This document shows positions 43,440-54,794 of a stretch of DNA of 64,000 nucleotides, one piece after another. The stretch comes from Gnetum montanum. Its lineage: Eukaryota > Streptophyta > Gnetopsida > Gnetales > Gnetaceae. The translations under genes were made by a program, and so were the position numbers. The notes under the pieces were generated by a model that was not told the origin of the DNA, searched no databases, and saw only the letters and a list, made by a program, of their open reading frames with translations. The DNA lies in assembly GCA_015680685.1 (NCBI GenBank), contig MNCI01029688.1:1084410-1148409 (forward strand), given 5' to 3'. Every line of letters begins with the position of its first letter. The first letter of the stretch is position 1.

Positions 43440-43800
43440 ATAACACCTAAATACATTAGGCCATTTGAGATTCTAGAGAATATTGGTAGGATGACTTATA
43501 GATTAGTTTTACCACCTTAGTTGATAGGAGTCCATGAGGTCTTTCATGTATCCATGTTGAGGACATATGTAGCTAATGAGTAACATGTGATTAATTGGTC
43601 AAGTGTAAAGTTATCACATGATGTTACTTATGTAGAACAACCAATCTCAGTTGTTGATTAGATTGTTTGGTGACTTCATAATAGGATAATTCCTATGGTA
43701 AATGTGTTGTGAAATAGTCATGAGACTAAGGAGCCCACATGGAAGATTGAAGTAGATATGTGGGCTAGATATTTAGAGATCTTCTAGGAGGAATATTTTT
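43440..43800 (+). pseudogene. pol: Element G: chromovirus (Tekay/Del-like) integrase C-terminus
   Basis: Allowing small shifts, the plus strand reads GHLRF/RPFEILENIGRMTYRLVLPP, GVHEVFHVSMLRTYVANE, HVINWSSVKLSHDVTYVEQP and VLWNSHETKEPTWKIEVDMW. This is the well-known C-terminal segment of Tekay/Del integrases, including the diverged chromodomain-like part (the W...EPTW region). The catalytic core is not found upstream and no LTR could be proved downstream. Confidence 0.82.
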
Positions 43801-45443
43801 AAGTGGAGGAGAATCTAGACCCTTATCATAGGATCCCATAGTATTATGTTATGTTTATGTATATGCAATTAGTATCAATTGGAGGTCATTGGAGCTTATA
43901 GTTAGTTATGTTATTTATATGATAAAAGTGTTGATGTCTTATGATAATATGATTATTATTATTATTATTATGTACTATGAGTACATACACTAATCTTACT
44001 AGATGTATACTATGATGTTTTTGATTAGCAAGGGATGAAATATGTGGGGGAAGACTATGCACTTTGTAGGTATGATCTCAATCTGTGTGTTATGTTATGC
44101 TTTATGGTTATGAAAGAGGCTTGTTTGACATACCAGGGTATGATTTTATGATGATTATCAAAAACTGAAACTAAAATTTTTAGTTACATAAATTGAAACA
44201 TCTTAGATCTATTAAACTAGTTTCATAATTTCTTTTAAAAAATAATTTTCCTAAAATTTATAACTCAATGTTACAAGGTAAAATTGAACCTCTAACTTAT
44301 TATTATCTTTTTATGCATATTTGAGTCCTAACACTAGTTGGCATATGTCATGGTGCATGTATGGTTTCTTAAATATCCTATAAATGAGATATGATGTATA
44401 TAGGATTACTCAGTATTTTAATTGGATATTTTGTGAGTGCATTATGAAGTGTGGTTTCCTCGATATTAGTTAGAACAAGGAAATTGGGAAACTTATGAAA
44501 ATACAACCATAATAAAAGTGAATATAATTTATACATTAAACATAAACTATATACCATTTTCTTCTTCTTTTGTAATTTTTTATAGTTTTTTGGTTTTTTT
44601 AGTTTTTTGTTAAATTCTTATTTTTTATTCTTCTCTAATTTTCAATGGATTGTCATGATCTCTAAGATGTTAGAAAGCTAGTGCTAGGTGAGTCATGGTT
44701 TGGGAGTCTTACTTTGGGTCTTGGTGGATCTAGGATGATATTAGAAGCATTTTTGTGCTTTTAGTCTAGGTTGTTAGTTCTTGACAAGTTCTCTAAGATT
44801 GGTGAATAGTCTTTATCAATCCCCCTATTTCTTGCATTTTGGTTTACAAGCATGCTTATGGGAGTCAACTCATAGAGATTCAATTATACATGTTGGTTAT
44901 TTGATGGTCAATTCTATGTGGAGTTTTTGTATTGGTTCCTCATATTTAATATGATTTGGTAATGATGTTGTGTGTGCATGATTTGCTGGAATCTGAGAAC
45001 TCTTGAGAAATTACAAGGTTTCATTACTACTTTATGGCAAAGCTAGTTTATGATCTAGTATCACATGAGAGTTGTTGAAATTATTGATAATCATAAATAT
45101 GTAGACTTTATTTGCTATTTAGATGCAAATTCAAGTTACACCAAAGTCACACCAAGGCTTCCCTATTGACTATGGTATGAGATGTGGTTATGCACAAGAA
45201 TTGTCTTTATGTTTGATATCTCCAAGTAGTTATAGTAGAACCACAACCTAGGTCAATAATGTAACCCATTACAAGATGTCACAAGATCATAATTTATTCA
45301 TGGTAAAAACACAAGTTAGAATGATGTGACAGGCCTATGTCAAGGTCATAGCATGTGTTTTTCTCTTATTTCATACTTCACATAAGTTGATGATAATTTC
45401 AAAGCACTTATGGTTAGGTCATGATAGGTTTAAAATAGATTTG
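43801..45443. other. No recognised gene
   Basis: Possibly the 3' untranslated region and LTR of element G. Contains (ATT)7 near 43950-43970 and a T-rich run at 44560-44640. No frame or boundary found. Confidence 0.4.
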
Positions 45444-46269
45444 TGTAATGTCCCCATTCCCAAATGATGCTGCTACATAAACAAGATGGTTTCTCTTCAT
45501 AACAAGTATTATTGTTATAGTAACAAGACCCAAAAAAGTAGTTGTATTTAGGACCTAAAAGGCAATGTTGTAATAATGAATGTGTGTCTTAAGGTAATTT
45601 TTGAAGATTTGACCTAAGGTATTTATACTTGGGATTAGAGGTCATGCTAGCATGAAGTGATGGAGCTAGTACAGGCAAGTCATGTGAAGTCAAGTGAAGT
45701 GGGACAAGAAGTGGACTGGACATCCCTTCATCAACATAGACATCTCTGGTATCATGTAGACATCTCCTGTGAGATCTCTATTCTTGGGAGAGACATCTAC
45801 TATTTTTTAGATACATCTTCTCTAAATTGGAGATGTCTACATTTCAGGGGAGATGTCTTTGAGAAGATTTCGATCTGCTAAGAAGACATCTTTTGTGAAA
45901 GCTCTACTCTCAAGAGAGATGTCTAATATTTTTGGTTGAAATTTTCTATGGACTGGAGAATTCTTTACTTTAGGAAAGATGTCTTTCTTTTGAAGGAGAT
46001 GTCTATCCTAAAGGTCCAAATATGAAAATGCTTATTTTGATGCTGAAAGCCTCCAAATATCTTCCAACAAGTCCCCATAGATCTTGGAACCTTCTAAACT
46101 CATCAAAATAAGTCAAAAACATCTCCAAACATGCCAAAACATCCAAGAATCCTCATCATAAAAATCAACACAGAAATGGAACACATGCGTCCATGTCTTC
46201 TCCAAGTATGAAAACTACAAAAACAACTTATAGGACAAGCACAAGTAAATCTAAAGAGATGTTACTACA
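45444..46269 (-). repeat. E 3' LTR, 826 bp
   Basis: In element sense starts TGTAGTAACATCTC at 46269 right after the polypurine tract and ends GGGGACATTACA at 45444. Ends form the short inverted repeat TGTA/TACA. The U3-R part contains the GAGATGTCT array. Confidence 0.75.
45735..46010. repeat. Array of GAGATGTCT / AGACATCTC in E LTR
   Basis: About ten copies of the 9-mer in both orientations, spaced 15-40 bases, with one- or two-base variants (AGACATCTCT, GAGATGTCTA). Some adjacent copies form inverted pairs. Confidence 0.85.
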
Positions 46270-46287
46270 CTAGCTCTCCCACCTTTT
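46270..46287 (-). promoter_or_regulatory. E polypurine tract
   Basis: Minus strand AAAAGGTGGGAGAGCTAG directly precedes the LTR start, as in other plant chromoviruses. Confidence 0.75.
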
Positions 46288-46324
46288 AAAAAGTAAACTC
46301 ATGTCAACAAGGGAGTAGGGGTAG

Positions 46325-46560
46325 AAGTGATCCCTCACTCAACAAGTTTGGTCTCATGGATCCATATAGCATCATCAATAGATTGATCCTTCCAATGAAT
46401 CAAATATTTATTCCTATTGACTCCCGAAGTGCTAGAAGGGTCCCTCCACTTGAGTACGATTGCATTCTTCTCCACTGAAGGCTTGGACTAATCAATAACC
46501 CACTTCAACTCATCAATGATTCCTTGTATGGTCTCCTCATTAGCTGTTCCATGATAGTGC
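46325..46560 (-). pseudogene. pol: E chromodomain at integrase C-terminus
   Basis: After DELKWVID and AIVLKWRDPSST, the segment NKYLIHWKDQSIDDAIWIHE has the chromodomain pattern (Y-L-[VI]-x-W-K ... x-[ST]-W-[EI]) followed by ETKLVE and a stop. In chromoviruses this module reads histone marks and steers integration, often to heterochromatin. One stop lies upstream (before SKPSVEKN). Confidence 0.82.
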
Positions 46561-47590
46561 ACAAAATCTAAAACATTAAACACAAAATACATACCAACAT
46601 CATTTGGTAAATCAATATTAAAATCAGTATAGCCTTGATTTTGAAAGGCTTGATCTTCTTAGCTTTCAATTTGAAGAAGTTAATACCTCTCAATCGCATC
46701 TTCTTCAAGTGCACCCAAACCAAGTCATCAACAAAAAAATTAGGCTTCAACTTATCCTCATTCCTCTTAAGGACTCTCTCTTCAACCTTTTTCTCAAGAT
46801 TTGATTTTACTTATGCATGGAGATCCCTCATCTCTTGCACAAAATTAGCACTAAGTTAAGCTTCATCATCAAAGCTCTTCAAAGTATCCACCATCTTTAG
46901 ACAAAATCCAAAATTCACCTCAAACTTACTTTTGCCAATTACAACATGAAAAGCATTATTATATGAAAATTCAACATGGAACAACAAGTTTTTCCACCTC
47001 TTTGGTTATCCATCACATAAACATCTCAGTATGTTTAGCAAGGATTTATCCACCACCTCTATTTGGCCATTAGATTATGGATGATATGCACTAGAAATAT
47101 TAAACTTTGTCCCAAAAATGTTTCAAAGGGACCTCCAAAAATGACTTGTCAACTTGGAGCCTTTGTCACTAATAATATTCAAAGGAATACCATGCAACTT
47201 CACAACATGTTGGAAAAATAAATTTGCAACATGAGAGGCATCACTCACCTTCTTGCATGGAATAAAATGTGCCATTTTGGGGAACCTATCCACAACAACA
47301 AAAATTGCATCATTTTCATTCTTGTTCTTTGGAATGTTAATCATAAAGTCCATTGACACAGTTTCCCATGGACCTTTGGGAATTGGCAAAGGCATATAGT
47401 ATCCATTCACACCTTTACCTCCTTTGAAATTCTGACATGTCAAGCACTCCTTCACAAATTTTGGAACTTCAATTACCATACCAAGCCAAAAATAGTTCCT
47501 ACCGACAAGTTCCAATGCTTTATCACTACCCATGTAAACTTTCATGTCATTATAATGCTTTTCAAACAAAATATTTTTTCTAAAATCATA
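46561..47590 (-). pseudogene. pol: E integrase
   Basis: Zinc-binding part: EKHYNDMKVYMGSDKALELV, RNYFWLGM, CLTCQNFKGGKG. Core: first Asp in ETVSMDFMINIP, VVVDRFPKMAHFIPCKK, second Asp in NIISDKGSKLTSHFW, and Glu in NGQIEVVDKSLLNMLRC, so DDE is kept. C-terminal GPY/F-like part: FFVDDLVWVHLKKMRLRG. Stops occur near 47122 and around 46860. Confidence 0.9.
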
Positions 47591-48120
47591 ATCAAGAATA
47601 CATACCTTTCCATTCTTAAATAATATTTTGTCTTAAATATGATAGTCCCTCCATTTGTCTATCCTATTCATCAATGGCTCTTTGAGGCTCCTCCAAACCT
47701 GCCCAAAATCAACATCATGCTCATATAAAGAAGCAAAATAACCCATACCTTCCACATGAGGTATGCTGAAATTTACCACATGCACCATGGATAATGCATC
47801 AGCTACCACATTGGCTTTTCGACTTTTGTGCTTCAACACAAAATTAAACTCTTGTAAATGTGCATCCCAAGTCATGTGCTTTGCACTCAACTTCTTTTGT
47901 GAGTTTGGAAATTGAAGTGCTTTGTGTTTCATCATCAAAGTGAATTTTTTTGGCAACAAGTAATGCCTCTAATGCTTGATTACTTGACGAATAGTGTATA
48001 ACTCCTTATCATATACACTATATTTTTTCCTTGACTCATTCAATTTTCAAAAATAAAAGTAACAGGCCTACATTCTTATGAAAGTACCCCACCAATGACA
48101 AGTCCCCTTGCATCCACCCA
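47591..48120 (-). pseudogene. pol: E RNase H and connection
   Basis: YALYTIRQVIKH, HYLLPKKFTLMMKHKALQF, KKLSAKHMTWDAHLQEFNFV, and LKHKSRKANVVADALSM match the gypsy RNase H end (the ANVVADALS signature). The first catalytic part (48100-48000) is shifted and stop-bearing. Confidence 0.85.
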
Positions 48121-48998
48121 CATGAAAAAGCTTCTAAAAATATATAATTTCAAGCACCAATTCACTAGTAATCTTTGCTTTCAACAAGTCAAATCTCCCT
48201 TGGGTTTCATTATTCCATCTAAATTCTTTATTTTTCTTCAAAAAAGCAAACATATACCATGAAATACCACTAAATTGTTTTATGAACCATCTATAACAAC
48301 CTACTAAACTAAGGAATGATCTTACCTTTCCAACATTCTTAGGAGTCAGCCAATCCCTTATAGCCTTCACCTTCGTAGCTTCCATCAAAATATGATTTTT
48401 TGAAACCACATGCCCTAAATATGTGATTTACCTCTTAAAGAAATGACTTTTCTTCATATTTATCACCAATTGTGCCTCCTCCAACTTAAGGCACACCATC
48501 CTCAAATGATCCAAGTGCTCTTCCTCATTAGAGCTATACACCAAACTATCATCAAAAACAACAATACAACACTTACCAATCAAGTCCTTCAGTACTTCAT
48601 GCATCAACCTCATGAATGTAGTAGGTGAATTCATGAGCCCAAATGGCATCACCAACTAATTAAATAATCCATCTAGTGTTTCGAAATCTATCTTCCACTC
48701 ATCACCAAGCCTAGTTCTGATTTGATGGTACTTGCTCTTTAAATTAATTTTGCTAAAAATTTCAGCATTGATAATGACATCAAGGATAGCATCCATGTTT
48801 GGAATGGAAAACCTATACCTCACTATCATCCTGTTCACTACCCTGGAATCAATGCATATCCTCCATTCATCATTGTCCTTCTTTGGCACTAGCACCACTA
48901 GAACTGCACAAGGTAAAATGGATTTCCTCACAAAGCCATTTGCAGGTAATCCCTCTACTTTCCTTTGCAATTTAGCACTTTTATTTGGTGTCATCTGA
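48121..48998 (-). pseudogene. pol: E reverse transcriptase
   Basis: VPKKDNDEWRICIDSRVVNR, PNMDAILDVIINAEIFSKIN with [29 protein letters not shown], and the catalytic box [11 protein letters not shown] (F-D-D in place of Y-x-D-D but both Asp kept), then HVVSKNHILMEATKVKAIRD and the thumb SFLSLVGCYRWFIKQFS. Two stops (48655, 48425). Confidence 0.92.
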
Positions 48999-48999
48999 T

Positions 49000-49700
49000 A
49001 AGCTTCCTCTTTTGGAATAGTAGTTCATCCAATTCTCCCTTAAACACCTTGGGAAGTTTCTCCTTCAAGCCTAGCACACTTGTAGGAAGTTCAACCCACA
49101 AATCATCATGCTTAGTAGCAACTGTTGTCATAACAACAAAACCAAAACTATTTTCATCATGTTCCTTAATATATTCCCTCTCTCCTAGAAGGATTAATGA
49201 AGAATTAAGTGAGCTTTGCTACCTCACTTGTTTAGATGTCATAGGAATCAAATCATGGACTCCATTAGGTCTAACAACACTCCACACATTTCTTGCTTCA
49301 TCAAACTAAGCACCATCATCAAAATTCCTTGGTCTACCAAGAATGACATCAGCACAATCTATTGGAAGCACATCATACCTTCCAACATCATGAAAACTTC
49401 CAATTTTAAATTTCAAAGTGCATTTTTCCCTCACCTCTTAGGAAAAATCTTTAGATAATAATTCATCTTATATAGTCTTGGATGAGGATGAGTTACCAAA
49501 CCCAGTTTACTAATTGCCTTCAACTCCTTCATCAATCAAAATAAGTCCATTCCCCACTAACAAAACAACTAGCTCCAATTTTAAACAACAATTTATTATC
49601 AAGATGATCTCCTCTATTCACATTCCCCATGAATGCACAAGAATTTAATTCATAATTATCCTTAATTTTTGGAGCATTAGGATTACCTCTCTAAAGAGCT
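49000..49700 (-). pseudogene. pol: E protease and linker
   Basis: RYDVLPIDCADVILGRPRNF (about 49385-49320) is the gypsy protease C-terminus with ILG-R-P. Upstream LDNKLLFKIGASCFVSGE fits the region before it. The usual DSG/DTG active site is not seen clearly because of stops around 49500. Downstream WVELPTSVLGLKEKLPKVFK leads to RT. Confidence 0.7.
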
Positions 49701-50255
49701 TGGATTAATGTCTCCTCCACCTCTATGGTTTGTAAATCTTTTCCTTTGTCTACCTTTTGAACCAAACATTCCCATTGCTTATGTTCTCGTTCTTCACACT
49801 TGAAGCACTGAAATTTTGATGAGCTAGTACTTTGACCCTTGTCTCCCTTGCTTAGGTCCTCTCAATTTTTACCCTTCTCATCACCTCCTTCAGTCTTCTT
49901 ATCTTGACTACCATCCTTTTCTTTAAATTTGGACTTGGATCCCTTATCAGATATAGATCCCTTCTCCTTACCCTTAGAAGTTTGTTTGCTCCTATTTTTG
50001 AATACACCTAATTTCTTCTTAGCTTTCAGTGCCAAATCATAAGCCTCATCAAATTTTTGTGGCTCATAAAAGGACAACTCTTACTAGTACACCATTTTGA
50101 GACCTTCCAAAAAGATTGATGCTTTCTCATACTCCTTCCAATCTACCTTATCTTGATGGAATATATTACAAAATTCTATGTAAAATTCCTTGACTTCCTT
50201 GTCACCTTGCCTTAGGAATTTCAACTTTCCTATGGAATTCATTTGAGATTTTTAG
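49701..50255 (-). pseudogene. gag: E gag, C-terminal part with CCHC zinc knuckle
   Basis: LKFLRQGDKEVKEFYIEFCN, KYEKASIFLEGLK-like text and DEAYDLALKAKKKLGVFKNR precede a Lys/Ser-rich linker. The knuckle CFKCEEREHKQWEC (49807-49766) has intact CX2CX4HX4C spacing and would bind the element RNA. The frame has one stop pair (about 50079) and one near 49860. The front of gag is missing. Confidence 0.85.
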
Positions 50256-50264
50256 GATAGGTGT

Positions 50265-51135
50265 CAATGTTAGTAGAATATTTAGTCTTAGAAAATATTT
50301 TCTACATTTTTCATCAATTGAACACATGTTTTTTTTCAAGAGGTCATTCAAAAGGGCTACCAAGAGAATAATTTTTAATAAAACATTGATAAAATCCTAT
50401 TAAGCCCATGGTACTATGAACTATTGTAGTGTCTTTAAGTTCTAGCCAATCATGAACTACACTAATTTTATATGGGTCTACCTATAATCATTGCTTAGAT
50501 ACAATATGGTCAAGTATGAAACTTCTTATTTAAAGAGTTTGCATTTGCTTAATTTTCCCTTTAACTAGTGTTCCTCAAGGATTTCCATTGTAATTTTTAA
50601 AACTTTAACATGTACCTCTCTTGATTTAAAATAAACCAGTATATCATGCATAAATATGATAAAAAATTGATCATGGTACTCTTAAAAGACATTATTCATC
50701 AATGCCATAAATTTTTTAAGTATGTTGGTCAATCCAAATGGCATCACCACAAGCTCATACAATTTGTACCTAATTCTAAATGCAATTTTCTTAATCTCTT
50801 TCTTTTTAATCCTTATTTGGTAATAACCTAATTTTAAATCAATCTTAGAAAAATAACATGCTTGAATAAGTTTGTAAAATAATTCATCAATCCTAGATAG
50901 GGGATAGGTATTTTTAATTGTTACTTTGGTTAGCACCCTATAACTAATACATAACCTTAATGTACCATCTTTCTTTTTAACAAATAAAATTGATGCATCC
51001 CAAGGTGAGACACTTTATCAAATCTTTCCTTCTTCCAATAATTGGTCTAATTATACTTTTAATTCCCATAATTCTAAGGTATAAAATCTCTAATGTGCTT
51101 TTGAAACTAGTTGTGTACCAGGAAAAATGTCGATG
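50265..51135 (-). pseudogene. pol: F reverse transcriptase, truncated
   Basis: [47 protein letters not shown] and [19 protein letters not shown] are the RT entrance and fingers; [16 protein letters not shown] the first Asp motif; [20 protein letters not shown] the next; FMHDILVYFKSRE the catalytic box in which one of the two Asp is His. GFYQCFIKNYS-like thumb text then ends at the junction. Inactive. Confidence 0.87.
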
Positions 51136-51149
51136 ACATGTTCAATAGT

Positions 51150-51720
51150 TCTTTTTAGAGGTAATTCTCATGTTAATGTTAGAGTGTTTTTGGGGTTAAG
51201 ATAATTTTAAAACCAAAATAGTAACATCATTTTTTATTAATCTCTTAGCTTTCTTAATAGTTATCATGTGAATTTTCTTTGATGTTCCTACCTCCCTTAG
51301 AATCCTGACTCCGCCAATAGTTAGCACTTTTAAAAAATAGGTTCCAAAATGGGTTATAATATCAAATATTTGCTAAAAATACATTTCTAAAATTTCATCA
51401 CTGTCTTCTAATTTAATTCAAATAATTCCTAAATGAAAGGAATATCTTATAGGATAAAAATAATTTCTCCATACCTAGTATGCTTACTTATTATCGTTCC
51501 ATCTACAAGTTTTATTCTAACCTTTTTGGAAGGTAAGGCTAAATTTAATAACTTAACTAAAGTTGGTGAAATAAAATTATCACTTTCTCCACTATCAATT
51601 AAAAATTTAATCTTTTAACACTTAATTAATTCTTTAAAATCAAGAAATAAAATTAAAATTTTCTCAAACTTAACTTTGTTGATGCTAAAATCTTCTTCAC
51701 GACAGCCGTAGTAGTGGTTT
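51150..51720 (-). pseudogene. pol: F aspartic protease
   Basis: KFLIDSGESDNFISPTLVKL holds an intact DSG at about 51594-51586, followed by LALPSKKVRIKLVDGTIIS. The flap and ILG part are broken by stops. Typical of chromovirus retropepsins. Confidence 0.85.
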
Positions 51721-52905
51721 TACTCTTTTCTTTTGCCATATTTGGGTTAGATTTTTTATTCTTATTTTTATTGTTTCTTTATATTCTTACTCATACTTTG
51801 GACAATTCTACTTGAAATAATCTTTACCATAAGTGAAACAACCAAATCGAGTTCTCTTGATGGGTGTCTCTTCTATTGTTGCATGTCAAAAGTTTTGGTT
51901 CATACTTGATTTGATTCCTCATAGCAATTCTATATGCTACAACAACTATTTTGGAATTATGTACACATGTTTGGAGCTACAACCATGCATGTATCCCACC
52001 AATGAACTTTGAGACTAACTCTTACTCATCTTGGTTGCTTACATAATAAGAGAGGTTGCAAAATTCCTTGTAGTAATCTTCCATGGATTATCTACCCAAT
52101 GTTAATGAATCAAATCACATCTTACACTTCTTGAGAAAGGAATGTAATAAAAATTTTTGTTCAAAATCTTGACAAAGGTTGAGCCAATTTGTAATCAAGC
52201 CTTGAGATCTTAATACATTTTACCATGTTGTTGCAATTTCCCTCAAATACAAGGAGACTACTTCTAACCATTCTTACCTCGATAAATTCAACATATTGAA
52301 ATAATTCTTCATGGTTTCAAGCCAATCTTTTTCCTTGGCACTAGATCTAAGGATTTCATCATAATGATCTAGTTTTACTTTTTTTGCATGAACTTGGGTT
52401 AAGGATTCTCTTGGCAAATTTTGCTAATTCCAATAATCCTCACCTTCAAGTGTCATTCTTTGACCTTGTAAAGAAATATTTCCACCTTGGCATCCAACAA
52501 GTGGGAATTGCTCTTGATACTGACCCCTAGGGGGAACTTGATCTTCGTACCAGTCTCAGTAATGTTGGAATTAATCCCTAGGTAGAAATTAATTTTGATT
52601 ATGATCTCTAGGTAAATAACAATTTTTTTTGAAAGGTTGAATTAAATGATCAGTTTATTACTTGATAGAATATGCAAAGGTATCCAACCTCCATTGTACT
52701 TCGAACCATTTCTCTTCTAAACCTTTGGGCAATTTTCTAATTTCTTTAGACATATTTTGCATATTTGTCCTGAATCCTTGGTTTGATTAATGAAGTTCCT
52801 CTTGGACACCTCTAATTTCATTAATCTAATCTTCAAGGGCATCCATTTGATCATTGACTCAGGACTCCATCATTTTCCAACACACTCTCTAGGCTCTAGA
52901 CATTG
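51721..52905 (-). pseudogene. gag: F gag, decayed
   Basis: N-terminal helical part: MDALED.INEIRGVQEELH, SNQGFRTNMQNMSKEIRKLP, EEKWFEVQWRLDTFAYSIK. Capsid: LDHYDEILRSSAKEKDWLET, MKNYFNMLNLSR, KFLLHSFLKKCKM, EDYYKEFCNLSYYV, IGGIHAWL. Knuckle (about 51840): GCFTYGKDYF...NC, in which the second Cys and the His are Tyr, so zinc binding is lost. Confidence 0.78.
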
Positions 52906-53566
52906 GTAAGTCAAAGAAACAAGGTAGGTTGATCATTCCTTGGCCTTTGTGGCTATTTTTATGGGTTATGTGATAGTTAATTGCTTTAAAAAGAGATTAG
53001 AACCATCATGAATTAAATTTCTCTTTTTGAACTCTTAATTGATTACAAAAGACTCTAATTACTCAAAGAAATATTTCATTTTTTAGGGTTCCATGTGAAT
53101 GATTTTCATGTTTTAGAAGGCTAAATAATAGCTTTGAAAACTAATTTTTCATCTTCCATAAGCTAAACCTAACCATCCCATTGCCTTTAGAAGGTTCAAA
53201 TCTCTTGAAAATGATTCTAAATTCATTAAAAATGGACTTTCAAATCATAATTTATGGTGGTTTGTAGTTGAAAAAAAATTTCATGTAAATTAAAACTTCA
53301 CGAGAGATCACCTATCCTAGTACTAGTCCAAAATGAGTGTGCTTAATTTTGAAATTTTAATCCTAGTTGCTACCAACACATCAAGTTTTCTTTTTAAAAA
53401 TATTCTCCATGTTTTCAAATTTAAATTTTACTACCTATTTTTTGAAGTGTTTGAAATTTTTCATTAACTAACAAAAAATTTGAATTTTTTTTGTCAATTT
53501 ATGAAAAATGTTCTAGTTTCCTATCTTGCTAAGATGGCAAGCCAATGCACCAAAGGTGGCTATCAG

Positions 53567-53720
53567 AGCTCTATGAAAGGCAAGATCTTCTGACACTAGA
53601 AGTATCTATCAAATCTTCATGGAAGGTAGAATTTTCTAGTAACCATGATATCTACAAAGCTCCATGAAATGTAGGATTTTCTGATGTCCACAAAGCTCTA
53701 TAGAAGGTAAGATTTTTTGG
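53567..53720 (+). repeat. Tandem repeat, about 40-50 bp, four diverged copies
   Basis: Units share CTCTATGAAAGGNAAGATTTTCT, for example at 53570, 53617, 53660 and 53695, followed by G-A-C-A-C-like spacers. Confidence 0.7.
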
Positions 53721-54223
53721 TGCCAACGACCATAAATGTTAAATAGTATGCAACTCCTATTGAATGTAAGGTCATAGATAACTTGTCAAAGAACTAGATG
53801 CTAGCAATGTGGATGTCATGGTACACAAGGTTGCATTGTCAACGAGGTGGTGTCAAAGGATCATCATATACTTGAGCTAAACTAGTGAGCAATGTGTGGT
53901 GTAGGCAATGCGTAAGTAGGGCACAATGGCTAAGTCATGCATGGCATAGGTAGTATGATAGTTAATGCATGAGCAAGGCACAACTAGAAATGTATGCCTG
54001 ACACAAACAAGGTAGGCATGGCAAAGAGGTAGGCAAAGTGTGGCAACAAGGGAGGTAGAATACAGACTAATGTAGCAGTAGGACGTGGAATGGTGGTGGA
54101 AGGGTGTAATAGATAGTGATGACAGGGTGCAGTGGGTAGTAATGGAACGACAAGAGTGTAGTAAGGCTATTCAAGCCCTAATTTCCCAAAAAAAAACACT
54201 CCACAAAAATTCAACTACCAATG

Positions 54224-54292
54224 GCTAGCTACAATGTTGCACAACTAGGCTTTAAGACCTAGCTGTGTAACAATGTGACTGGCTAGCCATAA
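54224..54292. repeat. Imperfect foldback
   Basis: GGCTAGCTACAATGTTGCAC and a right arm whose reverse complement begins GGCTAGCCAGTCACATTG pair with a few gaps around AGGCTTTAAGACCT. It may be a short foldback element or chance. Confidence 0.5.
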
Positions 54293-54794
54293 TGACTGAG
54301 GGCTGTTAGCCCTACTACTAGGTTGTAAATCATTTTTTTTTCTAAATTTTTCCAATTATGGGGTTCTTGGTTCAACACATAGGCCATATATCTATCTATA
54401 TATATATATATTATTTATTTATTATTTTATTATTTTTTAAATGGCACCATTACTAAGAAAGATGATATCTCATAAATCATAAGTTGGATTTTGATGAAAT
54501 TGGTACTATTGGAATTATCTCAAAGAGCACTATGTTTCAACTCATGATAATTCTAGTTTACCTAACCTATTAATTATAGAACCAATAAAAGTAATCATTA
54601 GTTAAAACTAATTAACAATTAACTATATGTTAACATAATTGTACCTACACTTCTCTTAAGTGAGCTGCACCTTTAATAGTTACTAGGGTTACCAATTTTT
54701 TCTTATAAATTCATGGAAATGAATTATTTTTAACCAAATCAATCCTTCTTCATAGCAACTATAGAGAGATTTCTTGGCATAGCAAGTTGTGGTA

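Larger units (their letters stand above)
45444..50255 (-). mobile_element. Element E: chromovirus with chromodomain, 5' truncated
   Basis: On the minus strand: end part of gag with CCHC knuckle, protease, RT, RNase H, integrase, chromodomain, polypurine tract, 3' LTR. The 5' LTR and front of gag are missing; at about 50255 the sequence passes directly into RT of element F in the same orientation. Integrase text (AHFIPCKKVSDASHVANLFF) is typical of the Reina/CRM-type chromoviruses. Several stops and shifts throughout. Confidence 0.88.
50256..52905 (-). mobile_element. Element F: chromovirus fragment (gag, protease, RT)
   Basis: Same strand as E and joined to it. Gag N-terminus at about 52900-52600, capsid at 52450-52050, degraded knuckle, protease, and RT up to about 50265, where E's gag begins. 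RNase H, integrase and both LTRs are not found. Its RT differs clearly from E's, so it is another chromovirus family, not a duplicate. Confidence 0.8.
52906..54794. other. Repeat-bearing DNA without recognised gene
   Basis: Holds the 45-bp-type repeat (53567-53720), a G-rich stretch with GGCAAGGCA/GTAGGCA words (53870-54170), a foldback (54224-54290), and a TA/TTA microsatellite (54385-54440). F's 5' LTR should lie here but I could not bound it. Confidence 0.5.

Noticed and set aside
48732-49309. Plus-strand open frames across E's RT and protease
   Set aside because: They are shadows of the minus-strand pol, which has the conserved motifs.
53553-53568. Plus-strand TGGCTATCAGAGCTCT as a tRNA-Met primer binding site
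   Set aside because: It resembles TGGTATCAGAGC with an inserted base, but no LTR end or plus-strand gag adjoins it, and the neighbouring element F runs on the other strand.
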